Assembly (NCBI RefSeq): GCF_030315685.1 | Contig: NZ_JASXSI010000008.1 | Span: 1 to 64,000 of the forward strand | Origin: Gordonia sp. ABSL11-1 | GTDB lineage: Bacteria > Actinomycetota > Actinomycetes > Mycobacteriales > Mycobacteriaceae | DNA length: 64,000 bases | Direction: 5' to 3' | Shown: positions 55,001-61,863 of the stretch, piece after piece | How positions within the stretch are numbered: position 1 is the stretch's first letter | How the letters are laid out: the number at the start of each line of letters is the position of its first letter | The notes under the pieces: model-generated | What the model was told of the DNA's origin: nothing | The model's database searches: none | The model's input: the letters and a program-made list of their open reading frames with translations, nothing else | Translations under genes and position numbers: made by a program

Positions 55001-56672
55001 CGTCGTCGACGACCAGGTCCGGATTCGCATCGGCCAGCATGAACGCGATCCGGTCGGCCGGATAGGCGGGATCGATGGGCAGATAGGTGCCTCCCGTGCG
55101 CATCACGGCGACGAGCATCGCCACCGCCGCGGGTGTGCGGTGCAGTGCGATCGCGACCATCGACTCGGCACGGATCCCGCGGCGATCCAGGGCTGCGGCG
55201 AATCGTGCTGTCGTGGTCTCGAATTCGCGATAGCTGATCCGTGTGTCACCGGCGACGACGGCGAGCCGGCGGCCGGCCTGTGCCGACATCTCTGCGATCC
55301 GTGCCGCGACCGGGCGGAAGGGGAGCGCCGGAATCGGCGCTTGCCGATGCCCGGCGTTGTGACCGGCGAGTCCGCGGCCGGCTCCCTGATCGACACCGTC
55401 CGAACCTGATCGGGGCAGTCGGCCGACCGGTACATCGCCGGCGTCGGCGAGCGCGCCGAGAAGGCCCACCAGGGAGTCGAGGAGCCGGGGGTCGACCCCG
55501 CGACGTTCGAACACGAGCCGGATCTCCGGGTCGTCTTCGACGATCAGGGTTGCCGAATAAGTGTTCTCGTCATCGATGACCGGACGGACCGAACCCCTCG
55601 GGAAGCTCTCGAACACGACGACGGAGTCGAACAGTTCGCCCATCCCCATCGCCGCTTGGATGTCGCCGAGCGCGGTGTGCTGGTGATCGAGGAGTGCGAG
55701 TTGCTCGCGCTGGACGCGGGCGAGCAGCCGGGTCGGCGTCTCGGACGGGTCGAGCCTGACGCGCACCGGGATGGTGTTGATCAGCATGCCGACCATCTCG
55801 TCGACTCCCAGGACGGCGGGATGACGCCCGGACACCACGGCGCCGAACACGATGTCGTCGCTGTCTGTCAGGTCGGCCAGCACCAGTGCCCAGCTGACCT
55901 GGATGAGCGTGTTCAGCGTCGCGCCGGAGCGGTGGGCGAGAGAACGCAGCGCCGACGACCGCTCGGCGGACAGACGATGATCGGCCGATCGGGACGGAAT
56001 CGATTCCGACGGCTTCCCGGTGAGATGCTGATCGACGAGCGGCAGCCGCGTGGGGCCGCGGAAACCGGACAGCGTCCGCGTCCAGACCTCGGTGTCGGCG
56101 GGGCGTGCGGTCAGCCACCCCAGGAAGGTGCTGATCGGTTGCACCGGAGGGAGTTCCACGCCCGTGTAGCCGGCGACGATCTCCTCGAGCACGCGATGGA
56201 TCGACCACCCGTCGACGGCGACATGGTGTGCCACCATCACCAGGGTCGAGGTGGCCGTCCCTCCTGCCGGCCGATCTGTCACGAGGACGAACCGCACCGG
56301 AGGTGGCGACGCGAGGGACACCCCCAGCGAGCGTTGGTCCGCGTGAACCGCGGCGATGTCCGAGGTCGCGTCGAGCTCCTGGTACGACAGCGGGACCTCG
56401 ACCGCCCCATGCACCCGGGCGACGGGTTGCCCGGTCCGACGACGGGTGTAGGACGTCCGCAGCGAGGCATGGCGTCGCACGACGGTGTCGATCGCCCGCT
56501 GCATGACGTCGGTGTCGACGTCGGCCGCGGGGCCCAGGTCGAGGTCCGCCAGGATCAGATAGGGGTCGGTCTCGCCGGCGGCGCGGGGTCGCGTCGAGTG
56601 ATAGACGATCGCCTCTTGCAAGGGCGTCAGGGGCAGGATGTCCTCGAGGCCCTGCGGACGTGCGGCACTCAC
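49038..56672 (-). CDS. Nonribosomal peptide synthetase B: C-A-T-C-A-T-E
   Basis: A 2544-aa two-module synthetase. C1 begins ILPLTPLQEAIVYHS with HHVAVDGWS at residue 149; A1 about 455-945 (YTSGSTGLPKG near 590); carrier Ser 971 (GGHS); C2 with HHIAADEWS at 1176; A2 about 1490-1985 (FTSGSTGRPKG near 1640); carrier Ser 2037 (GGDS); a full E domain with HHLAVDGVS at 2232 and TERHGRD/HTVGWFT motifs. A2 reads DFWSIGMVHK, one change from the threonine code DFWNIGMVHK, so D-(allo-)Thr is expected. A1 is of a divergent type (FAFIDGTTELFG at core A4) with Asp near the end of its pocket, suggesting Arg or Orn. GTG 56672 overlaps the NRPS A stop by 4 nt. Confidence 0.94.
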   Translation of the reverse strand: MSAARPQGLEDILPLTPLQEAIVYHSTRPRAAGETDPYLILADLDLGPAADVDTDVMQRAIDTVVRRHASLRTSYTRRRTGQPVARVHGAVEVPLSYQELDATSDIAAVHADQRSLGVSLASPPPVRFVLVTDRPAGGTATSTLVMVAHHVAVDGWSIHRVLEEIVAGYTGVELPPVQPISTFLGWLTARPADTEVWTRTLSGFRGPTRLPLVDQHLTGKPSESIPSRSADHRLSAERSSALRSLAHRSGATLNTLIQVSWALVLADLTDSDDIVFGAVVSGRHPAVLGVDEMVGMLINTIPVRVRLDPSETPTRLLARVQREQLALLDHQHTALGDIQAAMGMGELFDSVVVFESFPRGSVRPVIDDENTYSATLIVEDDPEIRLVFERRGVDPRLLDSLVGLLGALADAGDVPVGRLPRSGSDGVDQGAGRGLAGHNAGHRQAPIPALPFRPVAARIAEMSAQAGRRLAVVAGDTRISYREFETTTARFAAALDRRGIRAESMVAIALHRTPAAVAMLVAVMRTGGTYLPIDPAYPADRIAFMLADANPDLVVDDAVLADIVAETTDDPSTMPVGAIRPDAAAYLVYTSGSTGLPKGVVGTAGALANRIGWAARHWDATTVLAKSSFAFIDGTTELFGALAAGATVVLADDTTSRDAGRLSELAVATGADQITAVPSLAHAMVDAAEPTALPLRPHRWIVSGEPMTSTVVERLHTSAAEVVNSYGSSEVAGDVATGIVTGPVHIGTAVPGARLWVLDRRLRPVPSGVPGELYVAGVQLARGYHRRPDETAARFVAATDGSGARMYRSGDRAVLAGDGTLHLLGRNDGQVKIRGNRVELGEVEAALAAIGGVDAAVVVAGRSDDGQGEVAVRLDAYLTGSADTADVAARLRARLPAFMIPSTWTRLDSLPLTPGGKIDRRALPTPDTVRRTGRRRPTNDLERAVVGIVADVLGIPEPGLDDDFFDLGGHSLSATRVLTRLRVTTDAVLTVAQVFDHPVLSQIVDLVAGELEAAPSASDGSTTAPDEPAALDVRPSPLPLSPAQRRLWFQSGVDDAAYTIPFAVRLTGEPDRNRLVTALRGIVRRHEALRTRIVDGAQIIDPPSAADDLGLGEIAVGGVVGDADTTAAIDALIARPFDLTADLPIRADLLGAVGSTESATSTMSRPSTSILLITVHHIAADEWSAGRLFDELAAGYNGLEVAPPPIQFADHTVWQLQRLGSRDEPGSRAYTQLEFWRRELSGAPEELDLPVDRPRGADRGHGGDEIVRVIDAERLTRLRARARDGGATMFMVTHAAVAVAISASGAGHDIVVGTPVAGRSAASADRMIGMFVNTLTLRTDLSGNPDLAGVLARVRTADLAAYDHQDVPFDEVVTALAPNRSLARHPLFQTMVQYRDPIVAPDFDGLTAVPLFPRTTTSKFDLTFEFAELADGAGIRLRLEYATELFDRRTADELAGRVTAVLDLLAAAPGTRMADLRLTTPQSLPGVASSRAFVGADLRIGRTARTLVDIMSTTFGRSGERTAVVAGGERLTYAEIDRRSAALAHRLIADGVGPGDLVALRVPRSADLVIALLAILRTGAAYVPIDPDHPAERVTGIIEDAHPRLIVDGQYLAATATDRSESATLPEIGPDHLAYVIFTSGSTGRPKGVTVTHGNVVALLDATDGLFDVTADDVWTMFHSYAFDFSVWELWGPLSTGACIVIPDRSVTRAPDEFGALLAAERVSVLSQTPSAFFALDAAVRAGGDVDLSALRYVIFGGEALDLRRLPDFMARHPHVTPVNMYGITETTVHASHLTVDEKTARTAPGSDIGALLPGFSGAVLDEYLRPVPDGASGELYLAGPQVAPGYLNRPSLTAARFVADPGSHGGVLYRTGDLVRRTTDGRLLYQGRSDTQVKVRGFRIELGEIRSALAALDAVDDVAVITRPGPDGNDRILAYVVGDSLDPAAVRAGSSSRLPEHMVPAAVVVLDAIPLTVNGKTDTSALPDPDLSSVGGRRPTSDLERALADVFADSLGIERDQDGLPAVSVDDDFFALGGDSIVSTTMVNRARRRGLQLTPRDVFTHRTIEGLAAVTRWIDDDPEADRDAAGPGSDATRLAAVAVPLLPVVHRLRELGGPIARFNQSLVVDTPVDADRASLEAALQSIIDTHEALRMTLTVVAGVVWSLEAGPPGTVSAAEVLEVVPHGTHTDVTTAVRIESGRAAGRLDPTAGTMLAATFLEPCVGDRGRLVLVIHHLAVDGVSRRILLDDLASFHADAAAGLAPTPLPETTTLHDFAAVVAARADDPALLNEATHWATVLAPGADLIPGAPPSGGQVGDQRHQVVTLDAETTSVLMSDTPARLGVGITSVFIGALRMAATQVFETADLLIDTERHGRDTEGAGLGDLDLSHTVGWFTTVAPLRLPVCHDLSAAVSDAERLWREIPSAGAGFGMLRYLNPQLSAALAGLSRASVLINYLGRFPVGGGMDWQPSAESTSLAATPDDGLGCGYPLEIDIVCRDETDGPVLAATFAHLPDQLSSDSVRALAGAWRAALESLSAPIDSGAHA

Positions 56673-59600
56673 AACAGGTTTCCGTCCATCAGCTCGTCCA
56701 TCTCGTCGGAACCGACACCGGAAGTGGTCATCCGGTCGCTGGTCCCGCTCGTCGAAAACCCGGTGTCGTCCGTGGGCGCAGCGGTGAGGGCGAGCGGGCG
56801 CGCACGCGTCGCGAGCGCAGCCACGGTCGGTCCGTCGAAGACGTCGAGGACGGTGATCACGAGGCCGGCGCGAGCCGCACCGGCGACGAGGCGTACCGCG
56901 CTGATGCTGTCACCGCCCAGATGGAAGAAGTTCTCGTCGGCACCGACACGAGGAAGCCGGAGGACGGTGGCGAACGCTTCGGCCAACGCGTGTTCGGCGG
57001 ATGACCGCGGCGCCCGGCCCTGACCGGCCTCTGCAGCGAAGTCGGGAGTGGGCAGCGCCCGGCGATCGACCTTCCCGTTCGGAGTGAGGGGCAGGCCGGG
57101 CACCACGAGGACCGCCGCCGGAACCATGTAGTCGGGGAGTAGCGAGGCCGCGTGGTCACGGAGAACCGTCACGTCCACGTCCGTCTCTCCGGTTGGGACC
57201 ACATGGGCGATCAGCCGTCCGTCGATCGTCGAGGCGACGGCGCGGGCGACCGAATCGTGCTCGGCGAGTGCGTTCTCGATGTCGCCGAGCTCGATCCGGA
57301 AGCCCCGGACCTTGACCTGGTGATCGATCCGGCCGAGGCACTCCAGCGCCCCGTCGTCGCCCGCTCGGGCGAGGTCGCCGGTGCGATACATCCGTGCACC
57401 CGGGCCGCCGAACGGGTCGGCGACGAACCGCTGGGCCGTCATCGTAGTCATTCCGTGATAGCCGCGGGCCAGCCCATCGCCGGTGAGATAGAGCTCGCCG
57501 ATCCGGCCCTGCGTTACTGGATACAGGGCGGCGTCGAGGACGCGCACACCGGTGTTGTCGATGGGTGTGCCGATCCGGATCGGGGCTCCGGCCTCGACGT
57601 GAGCGGTCGTCGACCAGATCGTCGTCTCGGTCGGGCCGTACATGTTGCGCACCGACCGCGCGTAGGTGACGAGGCTCTCGGCCACCGTGGGCGGGAGTTG
57701 CTCACCGCCGACGAGCACGTCGACGCCGGCCAGGGAGGCGCCGTGGCCGCTGTCGAGGACCGCGGTCCACAGTGACGGGGTCGCCTGCATGAGATCGACG
57801 CCGTGACGCCCGATGAGCGCGGCCAGCGCCGTCGGGTCGTGGACCTCGTCGGGCGTCGCCAGGACCACGGATGATCCGGCGGCGAGTGGGACGAGTGTCT
57901 CCAGGATCGCGATATCGAAGGAGATGGTCGTCACGGCGAGCATCGTCCGGCCTGGGCGCAGACCGATCCGACGGATCATGGCATCGGTGAAGTTCCGCAG
58001 GGCCGCATGGCCGACCACGACACCCTTCGGTGTGCCGGTCGATCCGGACGTGTAGATGACGTAGGCGGGGGAGTGTGCCGACGCAACGGGTCCCACACCG
58101 GATCGGCGCCCTCGCGAATCCCGCTGGCGTCGGACGATCGGCCTGTCGTGCCCGCTCTCGATCGTCGCCACCGGTCTCGCATCGTCGAGGGTTACACGGA
58201 GGCGGTCATCCGGGAAGCCGGGATCGAGCGGCAGAAATGCTGCGCCGCTGCGCAACACGGAGAGGAGGGCCGCGATGAGGTCGACACCCCGGGGCAGTGC
58301 GACGGCCACCACGTCCTCGGCATCACATGGCCCGAGTTGCGCGGAGAGCAGGTCGACTCGCCGTCGCAGGTCGCCGAACGTGAGGCGTTCGTCTCCGCAC
58401 GCGACCGCCGGGAGATGGTCCGGTTGTCCGAGGATGCGGTCGACTACGGGGACCGGGTTCACCGGGACCCGCGCGCGGTCGTCGGCCGCGCGGATCGCGA
58501 TCCGGCGCGCGTGGTGATCGTCGGCGGCGACGAGGGCCGCGGCGATCGGCGGTCCGTTGTCCGACATCGCGGTCGCGATCATGCCGCCGATGCCACGCGC
58601 GATCTCCTCGACCCGGTCCCGGTCGTACAGGGCGGTGTCCGCGTCGAGGACGAGTTCGAGATCCCCGGGGTCCGGGACGCCAAGGTCGAGGGCCGTGACG
58701 GACATGTCCACCACCGGACCGCGGGCGAGCGACATGACCCGCGCCGTCGACGTCCCGAAGGCGATCGTGGAGCCGAACGGCTTGATGTTGACGGTCGGGC
58801 CGATGGCGCCGTCGACGCCGACGTGTCGCAGATCGCGCACGATGTCCTCGCCCCGATAGCGCGCATGACCGGCGACCGCACGGAGTCGGGCCGACACCCG
58901 GTCGGCGACATCGTCGACGGTGTCACTCATGCGCACCTCGACCCGCAGCGGGATCACGTTCACCGTCGAGCACGGGACATTCGCCGCCGGCGAACCGAGC
59001 CGGTTCATCATCGGGAAACCGAGCACGACGTCGTCGGTCTCGGCCTCGCCGGCGCAGAAGGCGGCGATCGCGGCGGTGAGTCGGGCGGGCGACCGGGTGA
59101 TCGCGCCCGCGTCCGGTACGACGGTGCGGACGGTGTGGACATCGGCGGCCAACCGATGGGTCCGAGGACAGCCGGACAGTGTGAGAGGTGCGGTGACGCC
59201 GGACAATTCGGATGACCAGAAGTCACGGTCGGAATCCGGCGCGACATCGAAATCGGCGGGCAATGTGGAGATCGAGCGCAGCGCGCGAGCATCGTCGGGG
59301 TCGGCGTAGACCGCGGCAATGCGTCGGCCGATCAGGCCCAGGCCGTACGCGTCGAGGACGATGTGGTGGGCGATCAGCAGCAGTGCCGTGTGGTCACCGG
59401 CGGTCAGCACGGTGATCGAGGCGCACGGTCCGGCCCCGGGATCGATCACTGTGCACACCGCGGCCCGGGCGTAGCGGTCGATCGCGTCGTCGTCATCTGA
59501 GGCACTGCCATCCGGGACGCCCTCATCAGGGAGATCGACCCGGGTCACCGGGATCGCCTCGCCGATCTCCACGGTGACGTCGCCGTCGGTGTCGGCACGG

Positions 59601-59773
59601 AATCGGCTACGGAGACCGTCGGCCTCGCCGGCAACCCGGCGGGCGGCGGCGAGGAGCCGCGCCGGGTCGGGATCGATGTCGAATCGGAACAACTGGCCGA
59701 CGGTGAAGACCGGTGAGGTGGGCAGAACCGACTGGGCGAACCACAATCCGCGCTGCGCTGCGGAGGCTCGCAT
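56669..59773 (-). CDS. Nonribosomal peptide synthetase A: C-A-T (glycine module)
   Basis: A 1034-aa single-module synthetase. The C domain (about 1-430) starts at once with MRASAAQRGLWFAQ, as in EntF/DhbF first modules that accept an aryl group from a carrier protein, with HHIVLDAYG at 136-144 (Ala replaces the last Gly of HHxxxDG) and RYRGEDIVRDL. The A domain (about 440-905, YTSGSTGTPKG) has pocket residues DILQLGMIWK, essentially the glycine code DILQLGLIWK, which fits a DhbF-like DHB-Gly step. The carrier Ser is at 956 (HLGGDSIS). There is no thioesterase. ATG 59773 is preceded by an in-frame TTG (59776); an iron box lies 66 bp upstream. First gene of the NRPS operon. Confidence 0.93.
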   Translation of the reverse strand: MRASAAQRGLWFAQSVLPTSPVFTVGQLFRFDIDPDPARLLAAARRVAGEADGLRSRFRADTDGDVTVEIGEAIPVTRVDLPDEGVPDGSASDDDDAIDRYARAAVCTVIDPGAGPCASITVLTAGDHTALLLIAHHIVLDAYGLGLIGRRIAAVYADPDDARALRSISTLPADFDVAPDSDRDFWSSELSGVTAPLTLSGCPRTHRLAADVHTVRTVVPDAGAITRSPARLTAAIAAFCAGEAETDDVVLGFPMMNRLGSPAANVPCSTVNVIPLRVEVRMSDTVDDVADRVSARLRAVAGHARYRGEDIVRDLRHVGVDGAIGPTVNIKPFGSTIAFGTSTARVMSLARGPVVDMSVTALDLGVPDPGDLELVLDADTALYDRDRVEEIARGIGGMIATAMSDNGPPIAAALVAADDHHARRIAIRAADDRARVPVNPVPVVDRILGQPDHLPAVACGDERLTFGDLRRRVDLLSAQLGPCDAEDVVAVALPRGVDLIAALLSVLRSGAAFLPLDPGFPDDRLRVTLDDARPVATIESGHDRPIVRRQRDSRGRRSGVGPVASAHSPAYVIYTSGSTGTPKGVVVGHAALRNFTDAMIRRIGLRPGRTMLAVTTISFDIAILETLVPLAAGSSVVLATPDEVHDPTALAALIGRHGVDLMQATPSLWTAVLDSGHGASLAGVDVLVGGEQLPPTVAESLVTYARSVRNMYGPTETTIWSTTAHVEAGAPIRIGTPIDNTGVRVLDAALYPVTQGRIGELYLTGDGLARGYHGMTTMTAQRFVADPFGGPGARMYRTGDLARAGDDGALECLGRIDHQVKVRGFRIELGDIENALAEHDSVARAVASTIDGRLIAHVVPTGETDVDVTVLRDHAASLLPDYMVPAAVLVVPGLPLTPNGKVDRRALPTPDFAAEAGQGRAPRSSAEHALAEAFATVLRLPRVGADENFFHLGGDSISAVRLVAGAARAGLVITVLDVFDGPTVAALATRARPLALTAAPTDDTGFSTSGTSDRMTTSGVGSDEMDELMDGNLL

Positions 59774-59838
59774 CAAGGTCGTGAACCCGCGACACGACGA
59801 AACAATTCGCTGAGGTGATCACGACGGACGATTGCCAC

Positions 59839-59857
59839 ATAGCTTAGCCTACCCAAT
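59839..59857. promoter_or_regulatory. Iron box for the NRPS operon
   Basis: ATAGCTTAGCCTACCCAAT matches the consensus at 14 of 19 positions, including an unbroken TTAGCCTA core. It lies 66 bp upstream of the NRPS A start, in the divergent region, on the side of the leftward operon. Confidence 0.6.
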
Positions 59858-59929
59858 CTTACGGCTCCGATCGAAATCGGGCGCGGGACTCCCGCTGTGC
59901 GCGGGGGTGGCCTCACATCAGATCCCAAT

Positions 59930-59948
59930 GAAGGTTAGGCTAAGTAAC
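59930..59948. promoter_or_regulatory. Iron box for the ArCP-halogenase operon
   Basis: GAAGGTTAGGCTAAGTAAC contains the unbroken 11-base core GGTTAGGCTAA (13 of 19 overall). A -10-like TAGTGT follows at 59953-59958, so the box overlaps the -35 region of the rightward promoter, about 105 bp before the ArCP start. Confidence 0.65.
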
Positions 59949-60063
59949 GTTGTAGTGTTACCGTGCTCCGTCAGCCTCCGTTCATCTGTGGCGCGATGTC
60001 TGCCGGGGGCTTGTACCGGAGAGGCCGTCCATGCCGGGACGGCGGAAAAGGGGACATCACCAT

Positions 60064-60345
60064 ATGGCGACGACCAGCTCGACCTTGACCAGGGAGCAGA
60101 TCATCGGCGACATCGCGGAGATCCTGCAGGTTCCCGCGGCCGAGATCGGAGACGAGACCAATGTGCTCGACGTCGGACTGGACTCGGTCCGGCTCATGTC
60201 GTTGATCGAACGATGGCGCGCGGCGGGTGCGGTGAAGGCTGACCTCGTCGCGCTCGCATCCGATCCGGTCGTCGGGTCGTGGGTCCGTGAACTGACCGCC
60301 AACGCAGCACCCACTGCATCCGTCACCGAGGAGGCACAGCGATGA
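60064..60345 (+). CDS. Free-standing aryl carrier protein (ArCP)
   Basis: A 93-aa carrier protein. The phosphopantetheine site is S41 in DVGLDSVRLMSLIERWRAAG, which matches the carrier domain of EntB (GLDSVRMMALAARWR) rather than ordinary peptidyl carriers (GGHS or GGDS), so it most likely carries 2,3-dihydroxybenzoate loaded by EntE. It takes the place of the carrier domain missing from the isochorismatase here. ATG 60064 lies downstream of a GGAAAAGGGG purine tract; the frame is open slightly further upstream. Its stop overlaps the ATG of the halogenase by 4 nt, which links carrier and halogenase tightly. Confidence 0.92.
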   Translation: MATTSSTLTREQIIGDIAEILQVPAAEIGDETNVLDVGLDSVRLMSLIERWRAAGAVKADLVALASDPVVGSWVRELTANAAPTASVTEEAQR

Positions 60346-61853
60346 ATGCACCGATCGTCGAGGATGTCGATGTCGTGGTGGTCGGCGGCGGGCCAGGTGG
60401 GTCGACCGTGGCGACCCTCCTCGCCAAGAGCGGGCACCGCGTCGTGCAGCTCGAGAAGGAGACCTTCCCCCGCTACCAGATCGGGGAGTCGTTGCTGCCC
60501 TCGACGATTCACGGTGTGTGCCGACTGCTCGGCGTGGACCAGAAGATCAAGGACGCGGGCTTCATGCACAAACGGGGTGGCAGTTTCCGCTGGGGTAAGA
60601 ACCCGGTGCCGTGGAACTTCCTGTTCGCCATCTCTCCGGAGTTCGCCGGCGAGGGCTCCTATGCGTATCAGGTCGAGCGGATGAAGTTCGACAACATCCT
60701 GCTCGAGAACTCGGCAGAGTGCGGCGTGGACGTCCGCCAGAACTGTCGTGTCAACGGCACCGAGCAGGACGAGGCCGGGCGGGTCGTCGGTGTCCGGTAC
60801 CTCGATGTCGACCGCGGTGAACACCACGTGCGGGCGAAGTACGTCGTCGACGCATCCGGCAACACCACCCGGCTCTCGAAATACGCCGGGGGAGAGCGCA
60901 TCTACTCCGACTTCTTCCAGAACGTCGCCGTCTTCGGCTATTTCGAGGGCGGCAAGCGTCTGCCCGCGCCCGACTCCGGCAACATCCTGTGCGCAGCGTT
61001 CGACGAGGGATGGATGTGGTACATCCCGCTGTCGGACACCCTCACCAGCGTCGGCGCGGTCATCTCGAAGGAGAAGGCCGAACACGTGCTCAACGCACAG
61101 GAGGAGACGCTGAACCACTACATCGATCGCTGCACGATCGTGAAGGACATGCTCGGCGACGCCACCCGGGTCACCGAGGGCACGTACGGGGAGATCCGCA
61201 TCCGCAAGGACTACTCGTATGCCAACACCCGGTTCTGGGGCAACGGGATTGTCCTGGTCGGTGACGCCGCCTGCTTCATCGACCCCGTGTTCTCCACCGG
61301 TGTCCACCTCGCCACCTATTCGGGAGTGCTCGCGGCGCGGTCGATCAACAGCGTGCTGTCGGGAGCGATGGCCGAGGAGCGTGCCTTCGACGAGTTCGAG
61401 GGGCGCTACCGCCGGGAGTACGCGGTGTTCTACGAGTTCCTGTCGGCGTTCTACGACATGGAACAGTCCGAGGACTCGTACTTCTGGAAAGCTCGTAAGG
61501 TCACCAATTTCGACCGCACCGACCTCGCCGCGTTCGTGTCGCTCGTCGCCGGCGGCTACTCCGGCGAGGACGTGCTGACCGATCCGGAGAAGATCGTCGA
61601 GAAGTTCAGCGCATCCACCAAGGCGCTCACGGAGGCGACCGAGAAGACCGGTGGTATGGACACCGATTCCGGTCAGCGGATGGGACATATGTTCAGTGCG
61701 CCGGTGGTCCGCGACGTCATGGAGGAGATGAACGCCTTCCAGGCTCGCGGCGCCAGCGGCGATGGCGCGATCGAACCGCCGTTGCTCGACGGCGGTCTGG
61801 TGCCGTCGGACGACGGTCTGGCGTGGGCCGAGCCCGCGACCGTCGACGCGTGA
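60342..61853 (+). CDS. FADH2-dependent halogenase (CndH/PltA type)
   Basis: A 503-aa flavin-dependent halogenase. GGGPGGS (residues 15-21) binds FAD, K86 in FRWGK is the lysine expected to form the haloamine or position HOCl, and W224-x-W226-x-I-P (WMWYIP) is the halogenase signature that blocks monooxygenase chemistry. The stretches FPRYQIGESLLPSTIHGVC, AYQVERMKFDNILL, DASGNTTRLSK and GDAACFIDPVFSTGVHLATYS are close to CndH, which chlorinates a tyrosyl group on a carrier protein, and to PltA. Coupled by ATGA to the aryl carrier protein, it most likely chlorinates carrier-bound dihydroxybenzoate. A flavin reductase is not seen in the window. The C-terminal 60 residues are variable. Confidence 0.92.
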   Translation: MNAPIVEDVDVVVVGGGPGGSTVATLLAKSGHRVVQLEKETFPRYQIGESLLPSTIHGVCRLLGVDQKIKDAGFMHKRGGSFRWGKNPVPWNFLFAISPEFAGEGSYAYQVERMKFDNILLENSAECGVDVRQNCRVNGTEQDEAGRVVGVRYLDVDRGEHHVRAKYVVDASGNTTRLSKYAGGERIYSDFFQNVAVFGYFEGGKRLPAPDSGNILCAAFDEGWMWYIPLSDTLTSVGAVISKEKAEHVLNAQEETLNHYIDRCTIVKDMLGDATRVTEGTYGEIRIRKDYSYANTRFWGNGIVLVGDAACFIDPVFSTGVHLATYSGVLAARSINSVLSGAMAEERAFDEFEGRYRREYAVFYEFLSAFYDMEQSEDSYFWKARKVTNFDRTDLAAFVSLVAGGYSGEDVLTDPEKIVEKFSASTKALTEATEKTGGMDTDSGQRMGHMFSAPVVRDVMEEMNAFQARGASGDGAIEPPLLDGGLVPSDDGLAWAEPATVDA

Positions 61854-61863
61854 CCCGGCGACG

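Noticed and set aside
35725-59773. Mobile element or recent insertion carrying the siderophore genes
   Set aside because: No transposase, integrase, tRNA or att-like repeats are seen at the borders, and base composition appears similar to the surroundings.
60342-61853. Plain FAD monooxygenase or geranylgeranyl-reductase-like enzyme
   Set aside because: The WMWYIP signature and the FRWGK lysine identify a halogenase; monooxygenases lack both.
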